Source: Antiquaquibacter soli
GTDB lineage: Bacteria > Actinomycetota > Actinomycetes > Actinomycetales > Microbacteriaceae
Length of the DNA stretch: 64,000 bases
NCBI RefSeq assembly: GCF_030580675.1
Contig: NZ_JAUQUB010000002.1
Span: forward strand, 62,001 to 126,000
Reading direction: 5' to 3'
Shown one piece after another: positions 1 to 7,673 of the stretch. The notes beneath the pieces were generated by a model, which worked only from the letters and a program-made list of their open reading frames with translations, did no database searches and was not told the origin of the DNA. Every line of letters begins with the position of its first letter. Within the stretch, counting starts at the first letter, position 1. Both the position numbers and the translations under genes were made by a program.

Positions 1-215
1 TCACGCTCTTCGACAAGCAGGTCACGATGCGGATGGGGCAGTGCAACGTCCACCGCTGGATCGACGACCTCATGCCGCTCGTCGAGGATCCGGCCGACCC
101 GCTCGGCGTCGGCGACCTCGTCACCCACCGCGGCTCGCTCGAGGAAGCGCCCGACCTGTACCAGCTGTTCAAGAAGAAGGAGGACGGCTGCGTGAAGGTC
201 GTGCTGAACCCGTAG
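1..215 (+). CDS. Zinc-dependent alcohol/formaldehyde dehydrogenase, C-terminal fragment
   Basis: Only the last ~70 codons are present; the frame is open from base 3 and stops with TAG at 213-215. The residues DLVTHRGSLEEAPDLYQLF followed by a GCVKVVLNP tail match the C-terminal end of medium-chain zinc dehydrogenases, closest in feel to glutathione-independent formaldehyde dehydrogenase-like members, where the Rossmann domain packs back on the catalytic domain. The catalytic zinc site and NAD-binding motif lie upstream of the window, so substrate cannot be judged. It converges on the topoisomerase gene, with only 4 bases between the two stop codons. Confidence 0.75.
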   Translation, partial: TLFDKQVTMRMGQCNVHRWIDDLMPLVEDPADPLGVGDLVTHRGSLEEAPDLYQLFKKKEDGCVKVVLNP

Positions 216-219
216 CCGG

Positions 220-1176
220 TCAGCCCAGCAGGTCGAGGAGGGCGGGGATGCTCGCGCGCCCGCCGACCGTGCGCCCCTCGAGGAACCGCTCGAACACCGC
301 CGGGTCGATGTAGCTCGCGCGCGCCACGGCGGGCGTGTTGCCGAGAGCTGCGGCGGCCTGCTTCGTCGCTTCCGCGATCGCGCGCTGGATGCCCCGCTCG
401 GTGTCCGGGAGGGCGACGGGCAGAGCGGCCGCGGCCACGAGGGTGCCCCGCAGAGTGCGGAAGTCCTTCGCCGTGAAGCCCTCCCCGATGCGCTCGCGCA
501 GGTAGTCGTTGACCTCCCCGGAGCGCACCGGTCGGCGCCTCCGGCCGTCCGCCCACGCGAGCAGTCGGCTCGCCGGGGCGCGACCGGTGTAGAGCTCCTC
601 GAGGGCGTCGGTGAGCCGCGAGTCCTCGACCGTGATGAGGGCGCGCTGGCCGCTCTTCGCCGGGAACCGCAGGGTCAGCCCGTCCTCGTCGACGCGGACG
701 TGGCGCACGAGCAGGGTGCAGAGGCCCGTCGCGGCATAGGACTCCGAGCCGATTCGGATCGCCGTGGCATCCAGCAGCCGGAAGGCGGTCCACAGCACGC
801 GCTCGCGCGACAGGGCCGGCGCGCGACGGTCGGCCTCCGCGCGCCGACGGGCGCGGGGGAGCTCGGCGGCGAGCGCGAGGGCGCGGGCGAATTTCTCCGC
901 GTCCTGCTGCTCGCGCCACGACGGGTGGTAGATGTACTGCCGCCGGCCCGCCTCGTCGACGCCGACGGCGAGGATGTGCGCGTCCGCCGTCGGCGCGAAC
1001 CACACCTGCTGCCACGCCGGCGGCACGACGAGGGCGGAGAGCCGCTCGCGCACCGCGGCGCTCACGCGCCGGCCGCGCGCATCCCGGAACTCCACGGAGT
1101 CGGCCTCGACGACGCGGGTGAGGCCCGGCGTCTCGTACGGCCTCACGTACTCGAGGCGGGTGCGGCGCGGGGACAC
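220..1176 (-). CDS. DNA topoisomerase IB
   Basis: A 318-residue poxvirus/bacterial type IB topoisomerase, which relaxes supercoils by transient 3'-phosphotyrosine linkage. The catalytic set is visible: Arg141 in RIGSESY, Lys174 in AKSGQ, Arg240 in KDFRTLRGT, and the nucleophile Tyr289 in NTPAVARASYIDP. The N-terminal part (residues 1-80) carries the usual IPPAW-like element, here VPPAW. Length is normal for the bacterial family. It lies 10 bases downstream of the degenerate alpha/beta hydrolase on the same strand, so the two are probably co-transcribed. Such topoisomerases are common but dispensable in actinobacteria. Confidence 0.93.
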   Translation of the reverse strand: MSPRRTRLEYVRPYETPGLTRVVEADSVEFRDARGRRVSAAVRERLSALVVPPAWQQVWFAPTADAHILAVGVDEAGRRQYIYHPSWREQQDAEKFARALALAAELPRARRRAEADRRAPALSRERVLWTAFRLLDATAIRIGSESYAATGLCTLLVRHVRVDEDGLTLRFPAKSGQRALITVEDSRLTDALEELYTGRAPASRLLAWADGRRRRPVRSGEVNDYLRERIGEGFTAKDFRTLRGTLVAAAALPVALPDTERGIQRAIAEATKQAAAALGNTPAVARASYIDPAVFERFLEGRTVGGRASIPALLDLLG

Positions 1177-1186
1177 GACCCCGACG

Positions 1187-2053
1187 CTACCGCGACGCGG
1201 AGCGGCGACGCAGGGGGTTGACGCGGGAGCCGGCGAGACCGCTCCAGAACGAGGCGATGAGCGCCGCGAGTTCCGCGGGCCGCTCGAGCGGCACGAGCGT
1301 GCGCGCGCCCGAGACGAGCTCGACTCGGCCGTCCGGCAGGGCGGCGACCGCGGCCCCGGCGTCGGCCGGCGTCCAGTCGTCGCGATCGTCCGTCACGACG
1401 AGCAGGGTGGGGCAGCTGATCGAGGGCAGCGCCGACGTGAGCTCGGTGCGGCCGAGGATGAACGACCGCACCGCCCTCAGCATGCTGCGCCGACTCGGCC
1501 GGTCGAGCGCGGCGGACACCACCGCCATCACGGCGGGGTCGCGGCGTCCCGCGTCGGTCAGCTGCGTCCCGAGAACCGCCGACCGCGCCGGTCCGGTGAG
1601 ACCGATCACGGTACCGATCGCGAGCAGCAGCCGGAGCTTCCGACGCGCGGCCGGCGTGACGGGCTCGGTGGGGGCGCCGACGGCGACGAGGCTGCGCACC
1701 CGCTCCGGGTGGTCGGCCGCGAGGCGCAGGCCGACGTGCCCGCCCCACGCGTTCCCGACCCAGTCGACCGGCTCAGCGATGCCGAGCGCATCGAGCACCT
1801 CGAGGGCGACGGCGGCCGACTCCTCGATCGAGCTGACGCGCGGGAGGGGCGCGCTGAGGCCGTGACCGGGACCGTCGACGAGGATGACGCGGCGCGGGGC
1901 GTCCAGGAGCTCCAGCACCGGCTGCCACGTCGTCGAGTCGATGAACATGCCGTGCCAGAACACGGTCGGGATGCCCTCGCCACCGACGCGCACGGAGAGG
2001 GCGCCGAGGCGGGTGGGCACGCGGTGGGCCACGAGGTCGGGGGTCATGCTCAT
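1187..2053 (-). CDS. Alpha/beta hydrolase-fold protein lacking catalytic Ser and His
   Basis: A 288-residue alpha/beta hydrolase fold protein: oxyanion-type HGMF at 34-37, a DGPGHGLS strand-loop at 60-67, a nucleophile elbow at 98-105, and a late CPTLLVVTDDRDDW strand carrying the usual acid. The elbow reads VGNAWGG, so the nucleophile position (102) is Ala encoded by GCG, and the late loop that normally reads GAGH reads SGARTLVP with Thr252 in place of the catalytic His. The fold is otherwise complete, without frameshift. It is therefore likely a non-enzymatic or chemically different member rather than an esterase. It precedes the topoisomerase gene by 10 bases. Confidence 0.85.
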   Translation of the reverse strand: MSMTPDLVAHRVPTRLGALSVRVGGEGIPTVFWHGMFIDSTTWQPVLELLDAPRRVILVDGPGHGLSAPLPRVSSIEESAAVALEVLDALGIAEPVDWVGNAWGGHVGLRLAADHPERVRSLVAVGAPTEPVTPAARRKLRLLLAIGTVIGLTGPARSAVLGTQLTDAGRRDPAVMAVVSAALDRPSRRSMLRAVRSFILGRTELTSALPSISCPTLLVVTDDRDDWTPADAGAAVAALPDGRVELVSGARTLVPLERPAELAALIASFWSGLAGSRVNPLRRRSASR

Positions 2054-2167
2054 ACGCTACGGCGGCCGGCTTGCGCCGACCTTAAGCGGGGCTTGCTGGG
2101 AAGTCAACCACTCGAAGACGGGCGAGCGGTCGGCGTTGACTCGAAGGACCGACGAAAGGACACCGAC

Positions 2168-2650
2168 ATGGCTCAGCTCACGCTGGACAACCCGACGGAC
2201 CTGCTGCACTACCAGCTGCGCACCGCGCTCACGATGGAGAACGACTCCCTCGCGGCGCTCGGCGAGCTCGAGAAGGCGGCAGCGTCGTCCGAGGTCAAGA
2301 AGATGTTCCGCCACCACGCCGACGAGACGCGCGAGCAGCTCGACAACCTCGCCTCCGTGTTCAAGCTCCTCGAGTTCAAGGAGACGACAGCGCCGTCGCC
2401 GAGCACCAAGGGGATCTCGAAGCAAGCCGCGGGCCTCATCGTGAAGACCGCGAAGCCGCTGCTCGACCAGGTCGTGCTGTCGTGCGCGCTCGGCAACGAG
2501 CACTACGAGATCTCGGCCTACCAGTCGCTGCTCGTGCCGGTCCGAGCGATGGGCGCCACCGAGGTGGAGGCGCTCCTCGTCGCCAACCTCGACCAGGAGA
2601 CCCACACGAGCGAAGAGCTCCACGAGATGCTCCAGAAGGTCGCCGGCTAG
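2168..2650 (+). CDS. Ferritin-like DUF892 (YciF-type) protein
   Basis: A 160-residue all-helical protein of the YciF/DUF892 ferritin-like superfamily. The pattern is four long helices with repeated acidic and His residues that would make a di-iron site: MENDSLAALGELE near 20-35, RHHADETREQL near 50-60, GNEHYEISAY near 108-117 and LDQETHTSEEL near 138-148. The start ATG at 2168 follows a purine-rich GAAAGGA at a good distance. Members are stress-induced in several bacteria, but their role is not settled. The gene stands alone and ends at a strong hairpin terminator (2664-2696). Confidence 0.7.
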   Translation: MAQLTLDNPTDLLHYQLRTALTMENDSLAALGELEKAAASSEVKKMFRHHADETREQLDNLASVFKLLEFKETTAPSPSTKGISKQAAGLIVKTAKPLLDQVVLSCALGNEHYEISAYQSLLVPVRAMGATEVEALLVANLDQETHTSEELHEMLQKVAG

Positions 2651-2663
2651 TCCGAGCGAAAGC

Positions 2664-2696
2664 GGGGCCGGGTGCGTGTGCGGCGCGCCCGGCCCC
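2664..2696 (+). terminator. Hairpin terminator after the ferritin-like gene
   Basis: Arms GGGGCCGGGTGCG and CGCGCCCGGCCCC pair over 13 positions with one G-T pair and a 7-base loop, followed by TTATTGT. It lies between the convergent ferritin-like and deaminase genes. A direct repeat of GGCAGCTCGGTGG (2709-2721 and 2731-2743) follows just after it. Confidence 0.75.
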
Positions 2697-2767
2697 TTAT
2701 TGTCCGCGGGCAGCTCGGTGGATCGCCCGCGGCAGCTCGGTGGCGTCCCGGATGCGCCGGCGTGCTC

Positions 2768-3247
2768 TCAGCCCCAGAACCCGTCGTGCACGGCTGCGGC
2801 CTCGACCTCCAGGGCCGGCCCAGCGACATCCACGACGTCCCCGCCGCGCGCGAACACCTCGCGGCTCGGCAGATCGAGCACGGGCTCGTCGCTCACCGGC
2901 GACACGATCGCGATGAGGCCCTGTTCGGAGAGCGCGAAGACGACCCGCGGGATCCGCGCCCAGTAGATCGCGCCCGCGCACATCGCACACGGCTCCGTGC
3001 TTGAGTAGAGCGTGCTCTTGCGCAGTTCATCGGCGGTCAGCTCGCGGGCGGCGATGCGCACGAGGTTCGACTCGGCGTGGCCGGTCGGGTCACCGTCGGT
3101 CACGACCGAGTTGAAGCCCCGGATGACGCGCCCGCCCGCCGTGACGAGCACCGCGCCGAACGGGTGGTCGCCGCGGCCCCGCGCCTCGAGGGCGGCGTCG
3201 ATCGACTCGCGCAGGTAGCGCTCGTCCTGCGCGGTGACCTCGCTCAC
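2768..3247 (-). CDS. Nucleoside/base deaminase (cytidine deaminase-like fold)
   Basis: A 159-residue zinc hydrolase of the CDA fold. The zinc and catalytic residues are HAE (His57, Glu59) and PCAMC (Cys87, Cys90), the arrangement of guanine deaminase, cytosine deaminase and TadA-like enzymes. Its length and the downstream ARIPRVVF strand resemble the guanine/nucleoside deaminase branch; TadA itself usually has different flanking residues, so tRNA editing is unlikely but not excluded. GTG start overlaps the stop of the Dabb gene by four bases (GTGA), showing translational coupling in a three-gene unit with the surface protein upstream. Confidence 0.85.
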   Translation of the reverse strand: MSEVTAQDERYLRESIDAALEARGRGDHPFGAVLVTAGGRVIRGFNSVVTDGDPTGHAESNLVRIAARELTADELRKSTLYSSTEPCAMCAGAIYWARIPRVVFALSEQGLIAIVSPVSDEPVLDLPSREVFARGGDVVDVAGPALEVEAAAVHDGFWG

Positions 3248-3534
3248 GGTAGGGGCGCGTAGTCGATCTCGAGGAACGCCGCGACCTCCGGCACCCAGCG
3301 GCCCTGCACGAACGCGACGTGGTCGGGATGCTCGTTGTAGCCGGAGTAGGCCGCCTGGTCCGCGAACTCCATCGAGAACGAGTAGTCGAAGTCGTCGCCG
3401 GTGAGCACACGCAGCTGCTCGAAGTGCTCGACGCCGGGGATGGACCCGAGGATGCGGGCATCCCGCAGGAAGGCGGCCTCGGCGTCCGACCCTGCCGGGT
3501 GGGACAAGCGGAAGAGGACGGTGTGGCGGATCAT
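3244..3534 (-). CDS. Dabb family (stress-responsive alpha/beta barrel) protein
   Basis: A 96-residue single-domain protein beginning MIRHTVLFRL, the hallmark of Dabb/ferredoxin-like dimeric barrels, with an FSMEFAD strand and a conserved HPDHVAF segment near residues 68-74. Family members range from plant stress proteins to small cyclases; no specific reaction can be assigned. The ATG overlaps the stop of the upstream surface-protein gene, and its own stop overlaps the deaminase start, so all three are coupled. A connection between a cell-wall protein, Dabb and deaminase is not obvious. Confidence 0.8.
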   Translation of the reverse strand: MIRHTVLFRLSHPAGSDAEAAFLRDARILGSIPGVEHFEQLRVLTGDDFDYSFSMEFADQAAYSGYNEHPDHVAFVQGRWVPEVAAFLEIDYAPLP

Positions 3535-4439
3535 CCCCCGAGGCTAACGCGCCGTCGCGTGACCCACGCTGCGATCGCTACTGCGAGGATGCCCGCGCCC
3601 GCGAATCCGACGGCGAGAGCGAGCATCCCGTCGAGCCTGTCGGTGGTCGAGCCGGTGGCGGCGAGCTGCGGCGACGCGCAGTCGGCGACGGTGAGCGGCA
3701 GTTCGGCGGTGTGCTCGCCGCCGAACTCGTCGGTGATCGTCGCGGTCACCGTGTACTCACCGGGGGTGGCGATGGTGCCCTCGAGGCTGAAGCCGTCGCC
3801 CGCGGCGGCGCCGCCGATCGGGACGACCTCGGCGTCGGGGGCGTCTCCCGCGGAGCCGACCACACCCGAGAGCTCGACGGCGTCGGCGTTCCACGGCACG
3901 TTGAAGGCGTAGGCGACCGAGCCGAGCTCGGTGAGGTCGGCGCCGGCGCACGTCTCCCAGGCAGCGGGCTCCTCGGTGGCATCCCCGGAGACGAGCTCGA
4001 CATCGAACTCGGGGCTGCACCCGGTGAGGGGGCACACGGTGATGGGGGCGGTGAGCGAGTAGTTGTCGCCGCCCTCGCTGCGCACGGCGATCGTGGCCGA
4101 GTAGTCGCCGGGGGCGGCGGGTGCGTCACCCAGGGTGTCGCACGTGAACGTCGCACCGGTCGCCGTCTTCGCGACCTGGCAGTGGGTGACCGAGTGGCCG
4201 ACATTCCGGTCGAAGAGCACCGGCGCTTGCGCGTGCAGCACCCAGAAGCTGGTGGGGATCGTGAAGAAGAACTCGACGTCGAACTCGAGGCCCACGGTGG
4301 GGTCGACCCAGATGTGCGCGGGGCTCGTGTACCAGCCGGCCGGGGGGTCGGTGGGCGGGGCTGCAGCGCTTGCGGGGGCCGCGATCCCCAGGGTCAGCAC
4401 GGCGACGGCAGCTGCGATGAGAGGCATTCGGGTGCGCAC
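3531..4439 (-). CDS. Secreted surface protein with LAATG sorting signal
   Basis: A ~302-residue exported protein. The GTG at 4439 gives an RTR n-region followed by a hydrophobic core LIAAAVAVLTLGIAAPASA and an ASA cleavage site; ATG at 4427 is the alternative start. The mature part is acidic, beta-rich and has paired cysteines (for example around CPLTGC and DCASP), suggesting Ig-like modules. The C-terminus has LAATG, a hydrophobic helix and a VTRRR tail, the layout of class E sortase substrates (LAXTG) in actinobacteria. No sortase gene is in the window. No sequence-based function for the mature domain. Confidence 0.75.
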   Translation of the reverse strand: MRTRMPLIAAAVAVLTLGIAAPASAAAPPTDPPAGWYTSPAHIWVDPTVGLEFDVEFFFTIPTSFWVLHAQAPVLFDRNVGHSVTHCQVAKTATGATFTCDTLGDAPAAPGDYSATIAVRSEGGDNYSLTAPITVCPLTGCSPEFDVELVSGDATEEPAAWETCAGADLTELGSVAYAFNVPWNADAVELSGVVGSAGDAPDAEVVPIGGAAAGDGFSLEGTIATPGEYTVTATITDEFGGEHTAELPLTVADCASPQLAATGSTTDRLDGMLALAVGFAGAGILAVAIAAWVTRRRVSLGG

Positions 4440-4498
4440 GGGATCAGTGTGGCAGAAAACCGATATGCCGGTTGACCCCCCGAAGACGGGATCCGTTC

Positions 4499-4559
4499 GT
4501 CGAGTTGCCACTGGTGGCGGGCATCCGGGCTCCTGGACGACCACGAGTGGCAACTCGAC
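4499..4559. repeat. Long-armed palindrome between surface protein and SDR genes
   Basis: Arms of 19 bases (4499-4517 and 4541-4559) pair with a single mismatch around a 23-base loop; the outer part reads GTCGAGTTGCCACT on one side. It lies 12 bases beyond the stop of the SDR gene and could end its transcript, but there is no T-run, and a similar word occurs in the palindrome at 53828-53866, suggesting a REP-like repeat. Confidence 0.6.
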
Positions 4560-4571
4560 CCGCCCCGGGCG

Positions 4572-5324
4572 TCAGGCCCGCACGGTCGAGGCGCCGCGGG
4601 CGAGGGCATCCGCTCCGATCCCCCGCATGATGGACTGCGCGAGGCCGGGCGCCCAGTGCGTCATCTGCTGGATGCTGCGGTTGGATGCTCCGAGCAGGTA
4701 CTCGGCTCGTTCCCCCGCCGCCGCGCTCGCGAACCGCGGCGCCGCCCAGCTCATCGCGTACCGCTTCGGGCCGACGAGATCGGCCCCGTTGTCCATGTGC
4801 GGGGGCGAGACGATCGCGACGTCGATTCCGAGCGCGCCGAGCTCGTGCCGCGACGACCGCGCGAAGGAGATGAGTGCGGCCTTCGCGGCGCTGTAGTTGT
4901 CGAGGGACGGGGTGCCGACGTAGCCGAGGGTCGACCCGGTGGCGACGAGACGGACGCGCGCCGCGGGGTCCTTGAACACGGCGAGGGCTCGGGCGACGCG
5001 CACGAAGCCGAGGTAGTTCACCTCGAGCTCGCGGTCGAGCTCCGCGTCGTCGCGCGTGGCGATCGAGCCCTGGTAGAGCTGCGAGGCGCAGTAGACGATG
5101 AGCGCGGGGGCGCCGCGCTCGGCGAGGAGCGTGCGTACGGTGCGCTCGACGCTCTCGCCGGAGGTGACGTCGACGGGACGGAAGGCCGCGAACGGCCCCT
5201 GCTCGGCGGGGGTCGATCGGGAGAGCCCGATGACGGGGCGTCCGTCCCGGGCGAACTCCTCGGCGATGGCGAGGCCGAGCCCCTTCGAGGCTCCGATGAT
5301 CCACACGTCGGTGGTACTGCTCAT
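4572..5324 (-). CDS. Short-chain dehydrogenase/reductase
   Basis: A 250-residue classical SDR. The cofactor loop GASKGLGLA lies at residues 11-19 and the catalytic set is Ser (ATGSTLGY) and YSAAK near 153-157. An acidic residue is not evident after beta-2 while RST follows GLS, which favours NADP(H). Substrate unknown. It is divergent from the TetR gene at 5382 and the 57-base gap contains two copies of a palindromic operator, so this SDR is the probable target of that repressor. Confidence 0.85.
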   Translation of the reverse strand: MSSTTDVWIIGASKGLGLAIAEEFARDGRPVIGLSRSTPAEQGPFAAFRPVDVTSGESVERTVRTLLAERGAPALIVYCASQLYQGSIATRDDAELDRELEVNYLGFVRVARALAVFKDPAARVRLVATGSTLGYVGTPSLDNYSAAKAALISFARSSRHELGALGIDVAIVSPPHMDNGADLVGPKRYAMSWAAPRFASAAAGERAEYLLGASNRSIQQMTHWAPGLAQSIMRGIGADALARGASTVRA

Positions 5325-5343
5325 GGCTGATCTCCTTTATGAT

Positions 5344-5389
5344 GTTGGCAGTGCCCACATCATAGGAAGGCAATGTTGGCAATGTCAAC
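5344..5389. promoter_or_regulatory. Tandem TetR operator candidates
   Basis: Two imperfect 15-bp palindromes, GTTGGCAGTGCCCAC (5344-5358) and GTTGGCAATGTCAAC (5375-5389), occur with starts 31 bases apart, i.e. three helical turns, between the divergent SDR and TetR genes. The second covers the TetR start region. This geometry fits two dimers of the adjacent TetR protein repressing both genes. Confidence 0.7.
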
Positions 5390-5927
5390 TTCGCGACCGT
5401 ACCACCGCGACGATCTGCGCTCGCAACTGCTCGACGTCGCCGCCGAGCTCCTCGAGCAGGACGGCGCGAACGCCCTCAGCCTGCGCGAGGTCGCCCGCCG
5501 GGCGGAGGTGTCGCACAACGCGCCCTACCGGCACTTCGCGAGCAAGGACGAGCTGCTCGCGGCGCTCGCCGCGTCCGGGTTCGAGAGGCTCGGGGCATCC
5601 CGCTCGACCGACGGCGGGCTGGTCGAGAGCGGGCTCGCCTACGTGCGCTTCGCGCTCGGGCATCCGGCGCTGTTCCGGCTCATGTTCTCGGGCGCGCTCA
5701 CCGGGGCCGGCGCCGACAGCCTGGCGTCGGCCGCAGAGCTCATGCGCGGATCGTTCGGGGATGACACCCCCGGCGACGCCGTGCTCAGCTCGTGGTCGTT
5801 CGTGCACGGGCTCGCCGCGCTCCTCCTCGACGGCCAGGTGCCGGAGGAGCTGCGCGCGGGCCGCGACGACGAAACCCTCGCCCGCGACATCCTCACCGTC
5901 ACGGCGACGGCGCTCGGCGCGGGGTGA
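5382..5927 (+). CDS. TetR/AcrR family transcriptional regulator
   Basis: A ~181-residue TetR repressor: helix-turn-helix in residues ~8-55 with LSLREVARRAEVSHNAPYRHF followed by a KDELLAALA helix, then a ligand-binding helical domain. I chose ATG 5382 because AGGAAGG (5364-5370) sits 11 bases before it; ATG 5373 is only 2 bases from that site. It is divergent from an SDR gene and overlaps its own presumed operator, so autoregulation is likely. Inducer unknown. Confidence 0.88.
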   Translation: MSTSRPYHRDDLRSQLLDVAAELLEQDGANALSLREVARRAEVSHNAPYRHFASKDELLAALAASGFERLGASRSTDGGLVESGLAYVRFALGHPALFRLMFSGALTGAGADSLASAAELMRGSFGDDTPGDAVLSSWSFVHGLAALLLDGQVPEELRAGRDDETLARDILTVTATALGAG

Positions 5928-6023
5928 TCGGCTGACCCGGCCGCTCGGGAACTATTCAGCCGCATCCACTGTTCTATTCATCGAGTGCCGCAGCCAGCGG
6001 TACAACTTCAAGGAGCAGCTCCA

Positions 6024-6476
6024 ATGACTACCTATCGCAAGGACCCCGCCGCAGTCGCCCAGCTCACCCCCGAGCAGTACAAGGTGACGCAGGAGGACGC
6101 GACCGAGCCCGCGTTCCGCAACGAGTTCTGGGACAACCACGACGACGGCATCTACGTCGACATCGTCTCCGGCGAGCCCCTGTTCTCGTCGACCGACAAG
6201 TTCGACAGCGGTTCCGGCTGGCCGAGCTTCACGCGGCCGATCGAGAAGGCGCACATCGTCCAGAAGGAGGACCGCAGCTTCTGGATGACCCGCACCGAGG
6301 TCCGCTCGGCGAACGGCGACAGCCACCTCGGCCACCTCTTCGACGACGGCCCCGTCGCCGACGGCGGCATGCGCTACTGCATCAACTCGGCTGCCCTCCG
6401 GTTCGTTCCGGTGGCGGAGCTCGAGGCGCAGGGCTACGGTGACTACCTCAGCCTGTTCACCACGAAGGAGGCCTGA
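6024..6476 (+). CDS. msrB: Peptide-methionine (R)-S-oxide reductase MsrB
   Basis: A 150-residue cytosolic repair enzyme that reduces the R-epimer of methionine sulfoxide in proteins. Signature elements are [10 protein letters not shown] (60-69), [10 protein letters not shown] (101-110) and the catalytic Cys119 in GGMRYCIN. Cys119 is the only cysteine: the two CxxC zinc pairs of many MsrBs and a resolving Cys are absent, so this is a zinc-free form that probably needs an external thiol for recycling. AAGGAG precedes ATG 6024 by 8 bases. It is followed by msrA after 2 bases. Confidence 0.95.
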   Translation: MTTYRKDPAAVAQLTPEQYKVTQEDATEPAFRNEFWDNHDDGIYVDIVSGEPLFSSTDKFDSGSGWPSFTRPIEKAHIVQKEDRSFWMTRTEVRSANGDSHLGHLFDDGPVADGGMRYCINSAALRFVPVAELEAQGYGDYLSLFTTKEA

Positions 6477-6478
6477 TC

Positions 6479-6991
6479 ATGGCTACTGAGACCGCGATCC
6501 TCGCCGGAGGATGCTTCTGGGGTGCGCAGCAGCTGCTGCGCCGCCGCCCCGGAGTGATCTCCACGCGCGTCGGCTACTCGGGCGGCGACGTCCCGAACGC
6601 GACGTACTACAACCACGGCGACCACGCCGAGGCGGTCGAGATCGTCTTCGACCCCGAGCAGATCTCGTACCGGGACATCCTGGAGTTCTTCTTCCAGATC
6701 CACGACCCGTCGACGAAGGACCGCCAGGGCAACGACATCGGTCGCAGTTACCGCTCCGCCATCTTCTACGAGAACGAGGAGCAGAAGCAGGTCGCGCTCG
6801 ACACGATCGCCGACGTGGATGCCTCGGGCCTGTGGCCCGGCAAGGTCGTCACCGAGGTCGAGCCCGCGGGCGACTTCTGGGAGGCCGAGGAGGAGCACCA
6901 GGACTACCTGGAGAAGTACCCCAACGGATACACCTGCCACTTCGTGCGCCCCAACTGGAAGCTCCCGCACCGCGAGGAGCAGACGGCGTAA
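6479..6991 (+). CDS. msrA: Peptide-methionine (S)-S-oxide reductase MsrA
   Basis: A 170-residue enzyme reducing the S-epimer of methionine sulfoxide. The active site GGCFWG places the nucleophile at Cys12; a second cysteine, Cys153 in YTCHFVRPN, is the likely resolving residue. Other family marks are GYSGG (32-36), [12 protein letters not shown] (43-54) and [12 protein letters not shown] (75-86). It starts 2 bases after msrB, so both stereospecific repair enzymes come from one transcript, which ends at the 16-bp hairpin at 7010-7047. Confidence 0.96.
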   Translation: MATETAILAGGCFWGAQQLLRRRPGVISTRVGYSGGDVPNATYYNHGDHAEAVEIVFDPEQISYRDILEFFFQIHDPSTKDRQGNDIGRSYRSAIFYENEEQKQVALDTIADVDASGLWPGKVVTEVEPAGDFWEAEEEHQDYLEKYPNGYTCHFVRPNWKLPHREEQTA

Positions 6992-7009
6992 CTGCCTGAA
7001 TGGGTTACT

Positions 7010-7047
7010 GGATGCCCGTCGGAGCGAGTGAGCTCCGGCGGGCATCC
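7010..7047 (+). terminator. Hairpin terminator of msrB-msrA
   Basis: Arms GGATGCCCGTCGGAGC and GCTCCGGCGGGCATCC pair over 16 positions with one G-T pair and a 6-base loop. There is no long T-run. The outer ends of both arms are the overrepresented word GGATGCC. Confidence 0.7.
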
Positions 7048-7102
7048 GTCGTCTGCGGGGACGGGCGGCACCTCCCGCACCGCACCGCTCTCCGCCGCCT
7101 CT

Positions 7103-7187
7103 TTCCGAAACGACGGAGATCGGCGCCCTCGTCACGCCGCAGCCCCGCAACGGCCCGCCGGGCATCCCCGTCTCCGTCCTTTCGGAA
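7103..7187. repeat. ~86-bp palindromic element, copy 1
   Basis: Arm TTCCGAAACGACGGAGA (7103-7119), a 51-base GC-rich loop, and the inverted arm TCTCCGTCCTTTCGGAA (7171-7187); 16 of 17 arm positions pair. The same arms and loop length recur at 25885, 26079 and 40002, always between genes. No coding potential is evident. Confidence 0.8.
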
Positions 7188-7237
7188 GGGAGCGACGCGG
7201 GGAAGCCGCTCCGCAGCAAGAGCGGCCGGGTCGCGGG

Positions 7238-7627
7238 CTACGCCGTGATCTGGCGGAGCAGCTCGGCGTCGTCGCTGCCGGTTACCTCGGTGATGCGCCC
7301 GTTGCCGAGGCGACAGAAGACGAACTCCGCGGTGTTTACGTGCCGGCCCGTGGCCGCGATTCCGCGATAGCTTCCTGCGTGCGTCCCGCTGCCGCGCAGG
7401 TGCGCCGCGATGCGGTCGTCTTCGATGACGAGCTGGATGCGGCGCACCTTCCAGTCGGGGAAGCCGCGGTACAGCTCATCCAGTTCCGAGACCCACGCCT
7501 CGACGCCGCCCGGCCGGTGCGCCCGCCGCACCCCCGGCTCGATGAGCTCGCGGAGCGCGGCGAGGTCGTGCCGGTTCAGCGCCTCGAGGTACTCCGCGAA
7601 CCACTCGCGCATCTCCCACGGCTCCAC
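7238..7627 (-). CDS. SnoaL-like/NTF2-fold protein
   Basis: A 129-residue alpha+beta cone protein of the NTF2/SnoaL type: an N-terminal helix with FAEYLEALNRHDLAAL, a FPDWKVRRIQLVIEDDRIAAHL strand pair around residues 70-92, then GTHAGSYRGIAATGR and a C-terminal FVFCRLGNGRITEV strand pair. This is the pattern of polyketide-cyclase-like and stress-related NTF2 proteins for which the sequence gives no substrate. It is transcribed toward the msr genes, 46 bases downstream of the GntR regulator gene and probably read through from it. Confidence 0.75.
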   Translation of the reverse strand: MEPWEMREWFAEYLEALNRHDLAALRELIEPGVRRAHRPGGVEAWVSELDELYRGFPDWKVRRIQLVIEDDRIAAHLRGSGTHAGSYRGIAATGRHVNTAEFVFCRLGNGRITEVTGSDDAELLRQITA

Positions 7628-7673
7628 CGTTCCAGTATGGATCGTGTGCGCGATGCTGGCAGCGGCGCCCGCG

